A stretch of 64,000 nt of DNA from Dysgonomonas sp. BGC7 (GCF_001261735.1 NZ_CVRP01000020.1:62001-126000); one strand, 5' to 3'; shown: positions 9,457 through 18,823, counted from the stretch's first letter. Numbers and translations: made by a program. Notes: generated from the sequence alone by a model not told the origin.

Positions 9457-9498
9457 CGGATTTGAGTTAATCCGGTCTCTGTATTACAGCAGAGACCG
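9457..9498. promoter_or_regulatory. Two adjoining inverted repeats in the leader of the membrane protein/HTH operon
   Basis: CGGTCTCTG and its exact complement flank an 8-nt spacer at 9473-9498. A second repeat, CGGATT/AATCCG with a 6-nt spacer, sits at 9457-9474 and shares two bases with the first. They lie between a -7-like box (9501-9508) and the start codon at 9442, where an operator or leader hairpin would act. Neither is followed by a T-run on the minus strand, which argues against a plain terminator. Confidence 0.45.
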
Positions 9499-9539
9499 AA
9501 CAAAAATAGTGTTATTTAAGTAAAGGTGTATGATGAAGT

Positions 9540-9980
9540 TTATTTTTCTGTTATAAAATTGAAGTTGTTATCTATATGTATATGTTTTATAGCTAGTAAA
9601 TCCCCATCTATATCATATATATGAACCAAATGTTCGGCTTTAGTCGACCATGCTGATGTTTTTTCATTCCATTTGGTGTAGACTATATTTGTTAATTTCC
9701 CATTATTGTATTCATATTCATACTTTTGGATGCCAATCCATTCTGAATACTCATTTGTGCGATAAAGAATTTTATTCTGTAGAAGTCTTTCCGAATTGTA
9801 ATTATAAACTGTTTTTCTATCAGATCGAGAGACTTGTTCATCCACAATCGTAAATTCTTTTATATGTCCGTTATTCCTAAAGCAAGAGCTGGTACCAACT
9901 TGATCTTTATTAAATTGAGCTTTTATAGAAGAAGGCATGCATAGAATTATTAAAAGCAAAACTAAAAATATTTTTTTCAT
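9540..9980 (-). CDS. Secreted hypothetical protein, DUF3836-like
   Basis: A 146-residue protein with a cleavable signal peptide (KKIFLVLLLIILCMPSSIKA). The mature part is beta-rich with repeated Y-x-Y-x motifs (KYEYEYNNGKL, LVHIYDIDGDLLAIKH), like RHS/YD-type sheets or the DUF3836 family of Bacteroides. No catalytic residues can be picked out. It appears monocistronic. A 31-nt element that recurs upstream of the histidine kinase gene at 40532 lies 27-57 nt before its start codon (10007-10037). Confidence 0.5.
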   Translation of the reverse strand: MKKIFLVLLLIILCMPSSIKAQFNKDQVGTSSCFRNNGHIKEFTIVDEQVSRSDRKTVYNYNSERLLQNKILYRTNEYSEWIGIQKYEYEYNNGKLTNIVYTKWNEKTSAWSTKAEHLVHIYDIDGDLLAIKHIHIDNNFNFITEK

Positions 9981-10006
9981 AACTATATTTTATCTGTTTT
10001 TAAGAT

Positions 10007-10037
10007 TAATTTTAACTAAAACCTGACAAAGTTGTAC
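10007..10037 (-). repeat. 31-nt repeated element, copy 1 (upstream of the 9540-9980 gene)
   Basis: On the minus strand this stretch contains TTTGTCAGGTTTTAGTTAAA and matches 40266-40296 (plus strand) at 30 of 31 positions. In both places the element points towards the downstream gene. Flanking sequence outside the 31 nt does not match. The TTTG inside it could be a -33 box, so it may be a shared promoter or activator site. Confidence 0.7.
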
Positions 10038-10128
10038 TCTTTTTATTCGTTTTTTTTATTTGTCATTTTTCTACTCTTTTGTCAGAAGTATTCTGTTCAT
10101 AGATAAAGTTTTATGAGATACAGGAATG

Positions 10129-10578
10129 CTAGTTTTTGCCTTTTTCCTTGTTGTTTGCAGAAACTAATTTTATAGTCACTTTTGTATTATCGGCTACAGG
10201 AAATTTACATTCATCAAAGACAGGAACCCGTCGTATGATTGCAGGGTCTACATTATTACTGAATCCATATTTTTCGGTAGGTATACCGTATTCTCCTAAA
10301 TCGAGTTTTCCATTATTATTTTCATCAAAAAATATAGCGACAGCATAATCTCCTGCAGTAATATTTTCGAAAGATACATTTGTTGTCTCTCCGGTGGTAT
10401 CTACTATTTTGCCTGTTGCTTTGTTGCTTAAAAAAGTAGATTTGGAATCAAATAATGCAACATACAGTTTTCCTGCCTTGTTTTCAATTCCTGCTATATC
10501 TATTGATACTGTATTCTGAGCCTTAAGATTGAATAGTATTGTGGCTAGTAAAAATAAAATTGTAATAAGCTTTTTCAT
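10129..10578 (-). CDS. DUF2141 domain-containing secreted protein
   Basis: A 149-residue protein with a signal peptide ending at FNLKAQ. The mature domain shows the DUF2141 hallmarks: AGKLYVALFDSKSTF early, AIFFDENNNGKLDLGEYGIP in the centre (a calcium-loop-like DENNNGKLD segment), and YGFSNN. Family members are small extracytoplasmic beta-sandwich proteins of unknown function. It has its own promoter (10637-10667) with correct spacing and is probably monocistronic. Confidence 0.8.
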   Translation of the reverse strand: MKKLITILFLLATILFNLKAQNTVSIDIAGIENKAGKLYVALFDSKSTFLSNKATGKIVDTTGETTNVSFENITAGDYAVAIFFDENNNGKLDLGEYGIPTEKYGFSNNVDPAIIRRVPVFDECKFPVADNTKVTIKLVSANNKEKGKN

Positions 10579-10636
10579 AATCGGTTTTGTTATTAGTTTA
10601 TTAATTATTCTACACTCTTAAATCATGATCGTTTTG

Positions 10637-10667
10637 CAAATATAAAGTAGTTTATATTATAAACAAA
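10637..10667 (-). promoter_or_regulatory. Bacteroidota-type promoter for the DUF2141 gene
   Basis: On the minus strand TTTG (10667-10664), 19 nt, then TATATTTG (10644-10637): an exact match to the consensus with ideal spacing. Transcription would start near 10630, leaving a leader of about 50 nt before 10578. Confidence 0.7.
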
Positions 10668-10767
10668 ATTATTTTATAAAATAATTTATGCTAAGTTTGG
10701 TTGGCTGTTTAATAGATTGATTATTTTTTTATATATTTACTTGAAAATAAATATAAAGCGTGATATT

Positions 10768-10989
10768 ATGGATGAGCTTAAAACAGTGAAAACAGCCAAT
10801 TTCGAAGCCGATCTGGCAATAGCGAAATCTTATCTGATTGATAATGGCATAGAATGTGTAATAAGTGGAGAATATCTGACTATTGCTATGGGGGGAATAG
10901 ATGCTGTGCGTTTGCAAGTAATGTCAGAAAATTACCAAAGAGCAATCGAATTATTGAAGAAGGGTGGCTTTTTAGATAGCAATGACTAG
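10768..10989 (+). CDS. DUF2007 (putative signal-transducing protein) domain
   Basis: A 73-residue cytosolic protein. The pattern KTVKTANFEADLAIAKSYLIDNG, then GIECVISGEYL, then VRLQVMSENYQRAIELLKKGG, is that of DUF2007, a small ferredoxin-like domain related to PII-type signal proteins; its partner is unknown. I chose ATG 10768; the longer reading from TTG 10717 would add a low-complexity AT-rich stretch. It is transcribed alone, divergent from the DUF2141 gene, and ends in front of a long hairpin (11011-11055). Confidence 0.75.
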   Translation: MDELKTVKTANFEADLAIAKSYLIDNGIECVISGEYLTIAMGGIDAVRLQVMSENYQRAIELLKKGGFLDSND

Positions 10990-11010
10990 AAACCTGTCAC
11001 TTCGAAAACT

Positions 11011-11055
11011 AAATGAGAGATAATCTAAAATAATAATATAGATAATCTCTCATTT
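11011..11055. terminator. Long stem between convergent genes
   Basis: Arms 11011-11027 and 11039-11055 are 17 nt long with one mismatch and frame an 11-nt AT loop. It separates the convergent DUF2007 gene and the ABC permease gene and can terminate from both sides. Confidence 0.65.
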
Positions 11056-11077
11056 AAGTATATGTATAAGTAGCTAT

Positions 11078-12274
11078 TCAGTTTCTCATCATTCCTTTAT
11101 ATTCCGGATCGTAATTCTGTATCCACCATCTGTACATCCATACCGCAGTGATACAATATACTCCGGCTTGTATCCATAGAGCGATATATTCGAACCAAAC
11201 GTCGGGTAGGGTAGCCCCCATTGTATTTATTTTGATAAAGCCATGTATTCCGGGAGTAGATGGTATAATATAAGCTATTGATTGTATAGGAGCCGGAATG
11301 GCTGTCCATGGCCATGAGATACCTGATATAAAGATAAACAGGACGCTAGTGAAAACAAATAATAACATACCGAATTCACGTTGAGAACAAAAATAGGATA
11401 TTGTCATTGCAAAAAAAGTAGAAGCCAACAGAAACGGCATAAGAAAAGCCGCAATAGTGAGTGGGTCTCCTATTTGTGGAAACTTGAATAAATAAGGCAC
11501 TACCCGAAGAACCCATACGGATATTATCATGTATAATGAAGCATAGCAAAAAGCTTTTCCTATAGTAAGCTTTAATGCTCCTACATTTTTTCCCTGAGCA
11601 GTGTGAGATGCTACCGTAAATCGTTTTTTATCGTTATGAGTTCCTACTATAGTAGCTATACCGAGTATAAGGGTCTGCTGTATAATCAGTATTAGAATAG
11701 CAGGTACAAGGAAACTGGCAAATCCATTTTGTGTATTGTACATTGTCACCCACTGGTTTTCGACAGTTTGTCGTGTAGTGGCATCCTGTTCCTGGCTGCC
11801 TCCTCCGGTTTCGGCCACACGAATATCGGCACCCATGTCTAAAGAAACCTCTGTGGCACTCAATAGTAGAGCTTTGTAAAATAATAGGCTGCTCATGTCC
11901 GAATATACACTAACCTGTGTTTGTTGTTGAGTATTGATTCTTTCACTAAAGTCGCGAGGTATATATATTATTCCATAAGCTTCTTTTCTTTTCAATGCTT
12001 CTTTTGCTTCTGCCATATCTGTAGCACATCCTACAATCTTAACATCGGCCGAACCATCTACTTTGCGCCTAAATTCACGAGACAAGGCAGAATTGGAATC
12101 ATCTACCACAATTGCTTTCACATTGTGTACTGTCTCGTTATTGTATATAAAGCTATATAATACGGGATAAGCCAAAGGCACAATAAAGAAGAGCAGAACA
12201 ACAGCCCCATCCTTAAAAACGAGCTTTAGCTCATTTATCCATACATAATATATATCTAGTAGCAATTTCTTCAT
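11078..12274 (-). CDS. ABC-2 type permease of an efflux system (YbhR/YhhJ-like)
   Basis: A 398-residue permease: one N-terminal membrane segment (residues 23-45), a large periplasmic domain to about residue 180, and five or six C-terminal segments. This is the ABC-2 subtype found in tripartite efflux systems. The FISGISWPWTAIPAPIQ motif near residue 310 is typical. It is last in the operon TolC-HlyD-permease-permease, with 17 nt to the gene before it. No ATP-binding subunit is encoded in or next to the operon, so an ATPase would have to be shared from elsewhere. Confidence 0.8.
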   Translation of the reverse strand: MKKLLLDIYYVWINELKLVFKDGAVVLLFFIVPLAYPVLYSFIYNNETVHNVKAIVVDDSNSALSREFRRKVDGSADVKIVGCATDMAEAKEALKRKEAYGIIYIPRDFSERINTQQQTQVSVYSDMSSLLFYKALLLSATEVSLDMGADIRVAETGGGSQEQDATTRQTVENQWVTMYNTQNGFASFLVPAILILIIQQTLILGIATIVGTHNDKKRFTVASHTAQGKNVGALKLTIGKAFCYASLYMIISVWVLRVVPYLFKFPQIGDPLTIAAFLMPFLLASTFFAMTISYFCSQREFGMLLFVFTSVLFIFISGISWPWTAIPAPIQSIAYIIPSTPGIHGFIKINTMGATLPDVWFEYIALWIQAGVYCITAVWMYRWWIQNYDPEYKGMMRN

Positions 12275-12291
12275 AAAGTGATTGTTAAACT

Positions 12292-13461
12292 CTACATTTC
12301 ATAAATATCAGCTTTCAGCATTTTCTTTATCGAGCCAAAGAAAAAGAATGCAACCAACACAAAACAAAGTAGGGCAGCGAACTGATACATAGAATATCCC
12401 ACAGCGATACCATTCAGAGCCTGATCTACATAGATAAGAAAGAAATGCCTGAGTGGAAACAGGTTGCTTAAGGCATTAAGACTGCCATCCATAGCCAGAG
12501 CTGAGAAAGAGAATCCTGTGATAGAAAAAGATACCATACCTATAAGGCTGCCGATACTAAGAGATAGTCTGTAATTTCGGAATATACCTAACAATATAAC
12601 TCCAAGTCCCTGAGCCGCCAATATGAGGCAGAAATAGTTGAAGAACATGGGTAAGAAGCCATTATGCAATGGAAATCTGTTATAAAAATATAATACAGAC
12701 ATAAACAATAGAGCTATCGACGTGTAGATAATAGTGTATGGCAACAACTTTCCTAGCATAACTTTCAGAATTGAGCCATTGCCCATCTCTAAAAGATGCC
12801 TTCCTGTATGAGATTTTACTTCGGCTCCAAAACTAGATACTGTAAACATTAGAATTACTAATTGTAAGATGCCGGGTAATATTACATTGTTGAGGTAAAC
12901 AGAATAGTTGAGCCACGGATTACCAAGAGGATGAGCGTCTATTGTAATTGGTTGCAAAATGGGCATTATCTGATTTTCTGTGAATCCCTTGGCTTCTGCT
13001 GTTTGCAGACCTACAGCAGCGGATGCCAGTGTAGATATTGTTTTTAGATCCTGAAATAGTAAAGAACCTGATATAAGAAATGCGTTATTTGTATAGTAAA
13101 TAAGTTTCGGACGATTTCCGGATATAGCGTCCTTTGTGAAATCTTTCGGAATGGTAAGAACTGCATATACCTGCATCCGTTCCATCTGATGACGCGCCTC
13201 GTTGAAAGACAAACTTTTGTATTGTATATTCGTTTTTTCGAATGCATCCAATTGCCTGATCAAAGACCGCGTAGTAGTCGTATTGTCCAAATCGACCACG
13301 GCGATAGGGATGCGAGATGGTAGCCCACTACTCATCATCCACATTAAGATAACTAAAGACAGCAGCGGAGCGGCAAATATACCCCAAATACAAATTTTAG
13401 ATTTGGCTATTCGTCCCCATTCTCTCTTAAATATTGCTATTATCCCTGTGTCGGAATTCAT
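12292..13461 (-). CDS. ABC-2 type permease of an efflux system (YbhS-like)
   Basis: A 389-residue paralogue of the following permease with the same plan: TM1 (residues 25-46), a periplasmic domain of about 140 residues, and a bundle of C-terminal helices including FSITGFSFSALAMDG. The two presumably form a heterodimeric channel passing substrate to the HlyD-type adaptor. It starts 32 nt after the adaptor gene. The substrate is unknown; related systems export drugs, bile salts or lipids. Confidence 0.8.
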   Translation of the reverse strand: MNSDTGIIAIFKREWGRIAKSKICIWGIFAAPLLSLVILMWMMSSGLPSRIPIAVVDLDNTTTTRSLIRQLDAFEKTNIQYKSLSFNEARHQMERMQVYAVLTIPKDFTKDAISGNRPKLIYYTNNAFLISGSLLFQDLKTISTLASAAVGLQTAEAKGFTENQIMPILQPITIDAHPLGNPWLNYSVYLNNVILPGILQLVILMFTVSSFGAEVKSHTGRHLLEMGNGSILKVMLGKLLPYTIIYTSIALLFMSVLYFYNRFPLHNGFLPMFFNYFCLILAAQGLGVILLGIFRNYRLSLSIGSLIGMVSFSITGFSFSALAMDGSLNALSNLFPLRHFFLIYVDQALNGIAVGYSMYQFAALLCFVLVAFFFFGSIKKMLKADIYEM

Positions 13462-13493
13462 TTAAACGTTCAAGTTAGGTTATTAAAAACCGA

Positions 13494-14486
13494 TTATTTT
13501 TTTATTATAAGAGACATACCCGGTAATACGTCTTCTTTCGGATCTTTAAAGCGAGCTCTCACTTCAAAGGTCTTTCTATCGTATTGTCCTGTTGTCTTAG
13601 TGGCTTTCCATGCTGCATATGAGCCAAGATCTTTTACATAATACACCACCATTTCTACGTCCTTGTCCAATGCTGGAACATATACATTCAACGTTTTACC
13701 TATATCTTTATAGTCTTTCAGACGGTCTTCTCTGATATTAAAAGATCCCCATTTGTCATCTAAGGTTGCAATATTCATTATTGGTGCTCCTGATCCGACC
13801 AACTCTCCTACATTTGGAAATTTTTCAGAAACTTTTCCATCTATAGGCGATATAAGATAGCTTTCAGCGATATAAGATTCTACTTCAGCAACAGCTCCTT
13901 TGGCTCTGTCCAGTAGGGCTAATGCTGCCTCTTTGTCTTCTCGTTCAGCCCCATTTACAGCCATGTTGTATTGAGATTTAGCTGCTTTTTCGGTTGCTAT
14001 TGCTGCATTTAGCTGAGCTTCTACCTCATCTCGTTTCTGTGCTGTAACAACTCCTTTATCGAAAAGATTCTGCACACGGGTAAATGATTTTTGAGCTATA
14101 TCTACTCCTACTTTTGCTTTCTGCCACATTTCGAAAGCTCCCTGAATTTGCTCTGTTCTTGCTCCTTTTATAGCTTTTTTGTTTTGTGCAGCAGCACCTT
14201 GTTCTGCTGCGCTGGCCTGTGCCAGTTTAGCCTCTACATCGGGAATGCTGAGAATAGCCAAAGTGTCTCCCTGTTTGACGAAGCTGCCTTCATCTACAAG
14301 ATACTTTGCAATGCGCCCCGGTACTTTACTTGATATACGTACTTCGGTAACATCAGCCTCTCCTTGTATTATATTATCTTCCTGATTGAGGAAGAAAAAA
14401 CCATAAAGTCCGACTGCGATAATAACTGTGGAAAAGGCTAGGATTGGTATAAGCTTCGATCCTGATCTTTTATTTTCTGTGTCCAT
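13494..14486 (-). CDS. HlyD/EmrA-type periplasmic adaptor (membrane fusion protein)
   Basis: A 330-residue adaptor with one N-terminal membrane helix (residues 14-32). A first biotinyl-lipoyl half (VTEVRISSKVPGRIAKYL) is followed by a long alanine/lysine-rich coiled coil (residues 85-205) and the second lipoyl half (YLISPIDGKVSEKFPNVGE), then a beta-barrel. It would bridge the inner-membrane permeases to the TolC channel encoded just upstream. The length and domain order are complete. Confidence 0.88.
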   Translation of the reverse strand: MDTENKRSGSKLIPILAFSTVIIAVGLYGFFFLNQEDNIIQGEADVTEVRISSKVPGRIAKYLVDEGSFVKQGDTLAILSIPDVEAKLAQASAAEQGAAAQNKKAIKGARTEQIQGAFEMWQKAKVGVDIAQKSFTRVQNLFDKGVVTAQKRDEVEAQLNAAIATEKAAKSQYNMAVNGAEREDKEAALALLDRAKGAVAEVESYIAESYLISPIDGKVSEKFPNVGELVGSGAPIMNIATLDDKWGSFNIREDRLKDYKDIGKTLNVYVPALDKDVEMVVYYVKDLGSYAAWKATKTTGQYDRKTFEVRARFKDPKEDVLPGMSLIIKK

Positions 14487-14517
14487 ACGTTCTATGATGT
14501 ATTTATTATTTTTAGTA

Positions 14518-15915
14518 TTATAATTTGCGGCCCAAGGCTTTGTTTAAATATATTTTTGACAATACGATGTCTATCTGGGCATCAATAAAATCGGAATGTG
14601 CAGCCAGCCATGCTGTATGTGCAGCCATTACATCGGAAGCGGCAATAACTCCTTCCTCAAAACCGACGTTTGCATAACGCAAGTTTTCGTCTGCTTTTTC
14701 AACATTTTTGCGAGTCGATAGATATTTTTTATTGGCTTCATCGAGCTTATATGCTGATTGATTTATCTGAAGTGTGATTTTTTCCTTTGCATCGGCCAGT
14801 TCATATTGTTTGATTTTCGTTTCAGCTTTTGCTGAATTTAGTTTTGCCGAATTTGAAGCAAAGTTGAGCGGAACTTTTACTACAACACCGACATTCCACA
14901 TGCCTCCGAATTTCTTTTCGAATCCGTCGAATAAATTAGGGTTTGTCCATATGTAATTAGCAGTAAGTGCTACATTTGGCATAAAGTCTGCTAATGCAAT
15001 TTTTTCTTTCTTTGCGTATATTTTGCTAGCTAGCTCAAGACTCCTGATCTCTGATCTATTAGCTAACGCTTCGTCAATATTAGGTAAAGTTTCGCTTTCT
15101 GTCGGGGTTGCTATTTCATCTATGTTTTCATCTTTCAAAGTAATGGCATTGCTGATCTCCAAACCACAAATTTGGGATAATAGCATTTTTGCAAGGCTTA
15201 GTCCATTGTCTGCTTTGGTCAATGTCATTTCTGCTTCGTTCAATTTTACATTCACTGAGAGCCTGTCTGCTTTTGTTACAACGCCCTCTTGTTCCATAGC
15301 AGATATATCGGAATCCATTTTTTTCATAAGATCGACATAACCTTGAGCTAGTTTTTGTTTATTAGAAATGGAAACTACTTGCCAATAGGCATTGTCCACC
15401 TCGACAATCACATCAGCCATTTTAGTCTCTTTCATCGTTGCAGCTAATTCCTGAGCATAGCCTCGCAGATCATTATACGCAACTATTTTTCCTCCCATAA
15501 ATATTGGTTGGGTAAGATTAAAGCCTCCTGCCCATACATTTTTGATATCTACAGTTCCCAAGTCAGTGAGTCCATCTTTTAGCTTATCCAATGGTATGGA
15601 TGTAATTCCTTCTATAGGTATTGGGAGTGGAATGGATGATGGAATAGCCGCTATTGTGGAAGAGGATATCAGATGTAGATTTTTCTGATTGCGCATATAT
15701 CCTCCCATAAACTGTATTTCGGGGAAGAATTTTGTTAATGCTTCCTTTTTATCGTAATATGCCATTCGTTCTTGCTCAGAAGCTATTTTGAGAGCCTTAT
15801 TATTCTCTATTGCTAACTGTCGACACTGTTCAAGGCTTAAATGCTGTTGGGCTGTAGCTATTGTACTGCATGTAAAGGTTAATAAAAAGAATGCTGCAAT
15901 GCTTTTTCTTATCAT
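14518..15915 (-). CDS. TolC family outer-membrane efflux protein
   Basis: A 465-residue protein with a signal peptide (to about residue 22) and two OEP repeats. The first starts LSLEQCRQLAIENNKALKIA; the second has EALANRSEIRSLELASKI. It forms the trimeric outer-membrane exit duct. It is the first gene of the four-gene efflux operon and has a good promoter 55-85 nt upstream. No TetR-type regulator precedes it, unlike many such operons. Confidence 0.88.
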   Translation of the reverse strand: MIRKSIAAFFLLTFTCSTIATAQQHLSLEQCRQLAIENNKALKIASEQERMAYYDKKEALTKFFPEIQFMGGYMRNQKNLHLISSSTIAAIPSSIPLPIPIEGITSIPLDKLKDGLTDLGTVDIKNVWAGGFNLTQPIFMGGKIVAYNDLRGYAQELAATMKETKMADVIVEVDNAYWQVVSISNKQKLAQGYVDLMKKMDSDISAMEQEGVVTKADRLSVNVKLNEAEMTLTKADNGLSLAKMLLSQICGLEISNAITLKDENIDEIATPTESETLPNIDEALANRSEIRSLELASKIYAKKEKIALADFMPNVALTANYIWTNPNLFDGFEKKFGGMWNVGVVVKVPLNFASNSAKLNSAKAETKIKQYELADAKEKITLQINQSAYKLDEANKKYLSTRKNVEKADENLRYANVGFEEGVIAASDVMAAHTAWLAAHSDFIDAQIDIVLSKIYLNKALGRKL

Positions 15916-15969
15916 ATTATTAAAGTACTAATTTTATACCGTTATTTAATTGTTTATGCAACTATATTG

Positions 15970-16000
15970 CAAAAGTATATACACTTTTTAAAAATACAAA
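15970..16000 (-). promoter_or_regulatory. Bacteroidota-type promoter for the efflux operon
   Basis: On the minus strand TTTG (16000-15997), 19 nt, then TACTTTTG (15977-15970). Consensus and spacing both fit, and the start would lie near 15963, about 48 nt before the TolC start codon. The remaining sequence up to 16185 is AT-rich without a recognisable gene. Confidence 0.65.
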
Positions 16001-16185
16001 ATAGAAGTAATCATTTATAAAATATAAGAACTAATTTATAAATAATTTAACATTCTTGGTAAAAAAAGGTTCATAGGAACAGTCTCTTTCTGGATTTTAC
16101 GTTTTTTGCATGGAGTGAAAATTTCTTTAAATGAAAGAAGTGCATTTCTTCCTTCGTTTAATGCCTTTTACTTTTCTCTATTCCT

Positions 16186-17520
16186 TTATACGGTAGGCAG
16201 GCTCATCCCTGTTATTTTACGGTATAGGTCGAGAGCATATACATCGGTCATTCCAGAAACAAAATCAAGGACTGCAAGTATTCTCTTATAAGTACTGTCT
16301 ACATGTATTTCAAACTGCTCAGGTATCCGGCTAATAATAAGCTCTGAATATTTTGTTGTCGGGTGTTCTGTTACGGCTGTAATAAATGTTTCGAGTAGAA
16401 AACCAATGATTCGATGGCCTGCAAGCTCTATATCTACGACATCCTTAGTTTTATATATTTTAGAAATACTTATTTTAGTAGCATCTTTATTTGCCTGGTT
16501 GGGGAGGGGAGATACATGTTTTATTAGTGCACCCTCGAATTGGCCAAGCATAATAGTTTCTTCGTTATCTAAGAAGACCCTCGAACATTCATCCACTAAC
16601 AGTCCAATGACACTAGATCTCAAGTATGCGATTTGTTCATTTGTGTCGCTGACTCTGTCCATCGTCCTTTTCATTTTCTGCTGTCTTTCTTCATCAAAGA
16701 AGTTCATAAACAGACTGATCGTTTGCTCGGTAGACAATAAGCCTAGCTTGTGAGCATCTTCTATGTCCATTATTTTGTAGCAGATGTCATCGGCCGCTTC
16801 TACAAGATATACCAGAGGATGTCGGACGAACTGGAGAGGATTCTCGCTAACACAAAGCATTCCCAACTCGTTTGCTATTCGCCTAAAATCATCTTCCTCC
16901 GATTGGAAAAATCCGAATTTCCCCTTCTGATTAGGTGCAGTGGAGGAGTATGGGTATTTAGCTATGGAAGCCAGCATAGAATAAGTCATTGCAAAGCCTC
17001 CTTTGCGCCTGCCGTTGAATTGGTGTATTAATAGCCGTATAGAATTGGCATTTCCCTCAAAGTTGATAAGGTCTTCCCAGCGTCCGCCTTCTTCCTTCAC
17101 CTTTTGTTCCAGATACTTTCCTTTACCTTCTGAGAAAAAGCTGCTGATAGCAGTCTCTCCCGAGTGCCCGAAAGGAGGATTCCCTAAATCATGAGCTAGG
17201 CATCCTGCCGCTACAATGGAACTTATATCTTCAAAATCGGCAGAGGATTCAGAATATCTTTTTCGCAACTCTCTGCTTATTATTACTCCTAATGAGCGGC
17301 CGACACTAGATACTTCTATGCTGTGAGTGAGTCTATTATGTACAAATATACTTCCCGGAAGGGGGAATACCTGTGTCTTGTTTTGCAGACGGCGAAAAGG
17401 AGAGGAGAATATGAGACGGTCATAGTCTCTTTGAAAATCGGAACGGTCATGGTGTTTTTCATCATGATATTCTTCCATTCCAAAGCGTTTAGCCGAAAGT
17501 AATTTTTGCCAATTCATCAT
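16186..17520 (-). CDS. dgt: Deoxyguanosinetriphosphate triphosphohydrolase (dGTPase)
   Basis: A 444-residue HD-superfamily enzyme that cleaves dGTP to deoxyguanosine and triphosphate. Visible features are the N-terminal FQRDYDRLIFSSPFRRLQNK, the first metal His in HNRLTHSIEVS, the HD pair in CLAHDLGNPPFGHSGE, and YLVEAADDICYKIMDIEDAH further on. The length is between the short (about 380) and E. coli (505) types. It stands between the efflux operon and the MoxR operon and seems monocistronic. A -7-like box (CAAAGATA on plus, 17540-17547) lies 20 nt before the start. Confidence 0.92.
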   Translation of the reverse strand: MMNWQKLLSAKRFGMEEYHDEKHHDRSDFQRDYDRLIFSSPFRRLQNKTQVFPLPGSIFVHNRLTHSIEVSSVGRSLGVIISRELRKRYSESSADFEDISSIVAAGCLAHDLGNPPFGHSGETAISSFFSEGKGKYLEQKVKEEGGRWEDLINFEGNANSIRLLIHQFNGRRKGGFAMTYSMLASIAKYPYSSTAPNQKGKFGFFQSEEDDFRRIANELGMLCVSENPLQFVRHPLVYLVEAADDICYKIMDIEDAHKLGLLSTEQTISLFMNFFDEERQQKMKRTMDRVSDTNEQIAYLRSSVIGLLVDECSRVFLDNEETIMLGQFEGALIKHVSPLPNQANKDATKISISKIYKTKDVVDIELAGHRIIGFLLETFITAVTEHPTTKYSELIISRIPEQFEIHVDSTYKRILAVLDFVSGMTDVYALDLYRKITGMSLPTV

Positions 17521-17664
17521 ACTTTTTTATTTACAGGTTCAAAGATAAGTCTTTTATTTCGAAGCGGTTTCTTTGAGATATTAAACTCTTTGGCCTATAA
17601 GTGTTAAAAAGATATATAGCTGAATGGATAGATGTATATGGCGTATATAAAAGTTGTAAGCGAT

Positions 17665-18798
17665 TCATTTCTTTTGAGTAACGGGTTTGTTATCTTCGTC
17701 GGCGTCATCAACTGGAATTATAGCCTCTACTTTCATTACATAGTTATTCGCCGGTCTATATTCTTTTAGCGTAATAGCTGGTTTTAGATTGTATTTTTCT
17801 TTAATCAAACCATTTAGATTCTTAAGAATAGTTTCGCCCGTATTCTTGCCAATGAAAGCATTTAATCCTAATTCTACTGTTTGTATATGATTATTCATAT
17901 CATCTTCGTTTTCGAAGACTAAATAGGGGCACATATCTATTTGTATTTTCAATTCTTCTTCATTCCTAGGAGATCCTGCTAGTATATTTAGCATAAATAA
18001 ATATTGTATTGCCCGTTCTTGGAGAAGGTATGCATAATTTTCTTTGACAAATGTTTGCATATCTCTATCTTTGACTTTTATTTTAGGAACACGTTTATAT
18101 AACGGGTTGAAAGGAACTTTAATTTCTTGTTGAAAACGCAAGTATGTATCATAGAAGTCTAATATTGTACTGTTAGGATCTCCTATGAGTCTTTCTATAT
18201 AAAGGTAAAAATAATTATGACTGAAACTGTTATTTGCTTCAAATTCGATAAGTATCTGTTCCAGTAACGCATAGAATCTACGTTCTGTGATGCGTGCTTC
18301 ACTCTTCAAGTCAATCAGATGATTATATCTTAGAGTTAGAGATGTGTTATAGTATTTGGAGGTTGGAGATATTGCCCTAAAATAAAAGTCTGCTCCTAAT
18401 TCGTTACTCCTTTGATAAAAGTCACTTTGCAATAGGTAATAACCATAGAAGAAGTTATATTCAGATTTGTATTTAGGGTTGTCTTCGATGTTTTTTAATA
18501 GTGCAGGGTAGTCATTAATCCCTTTTTTACCTTCTATATTATATTTGTTATCTAATTTTTGAATGGCTTCTTGAGCTAGCTTGTCTGTCCTTATAGTTTT
18601 TATCCCTTCATATGAAATTGGCATGCAAAATCCTATTATAGCCGATATGGAAACCTCGAACCATTTTCTCTTGTGAAAAAGAAATTTTGATCTCTTGTTG
18701 TTCGAAATAGATGCCTTGTTTAGAGAATTCTCAATGGGCTCTTTATTTTTCAAAGTCTCTTTGTTTGATGAAATATGATCTCGTTGCTTTGTTCTCAT
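17665..18798 (-). CDS. Hypothetical single-pass membrane protein at the end of the MoxR operon
   Basis: I do not recognise this 377-residue protein. It has a lysine-rich cytosolic N terminus, one membrane helix around residues 48-66 (FEVSISAIIGFCMPISYEG), and a long, mostly helical, tyrosine- and asparagine-rich domain. It starts 25 nt after the DUF58 gene, so it is probably the last gene of the operon. It is not part of the usual MoxR/DUF58 gene set as I know it, so it may be a lineage-specific addition. Confidence 0.55.
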   Translation of the reverse strand: MRTKQRDHISSNKETLKNKEPIENSLNKASISNNKRSKFLFHKRKWFEVSISAIIGFCMPISYEGIKTIRTDKLAQEAIQKLDNKYNIEGKKGINDYPALLKNIEDNPKYKSEYNFFYGYYLLQSDFYQRSNELGADFYFRAISPTSKYYNTSLTLRYNHLIDLKSEARITERRFYALLEQILIEFEANNSFSHNYFYLYIERLIGDPNSTILDFYDTYLRFQQEIKVPFNPLYKRVPKIKVKDRDMQTFVKENYAYLLQERAIQYLFMLNILAGSPRNEEELKIQIDMCPYLVFENEDDMNNHIQTVELGLNAFIGKNTGETILKNLNGLIKEKYNLKPAITLKEYRPANNYVMKVEAIIPVDDADEDNKPVTQKK

Positions 18799-18823
18799 AA
18801 TCTTAAATAAAAAGAGTAATTCA

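Noticed and set aside
16106-16291. 61-codon plus-strand frame at the end of dgt
   Set aside because: It overlaps the dGTPase C terminus antisense and has no family features.
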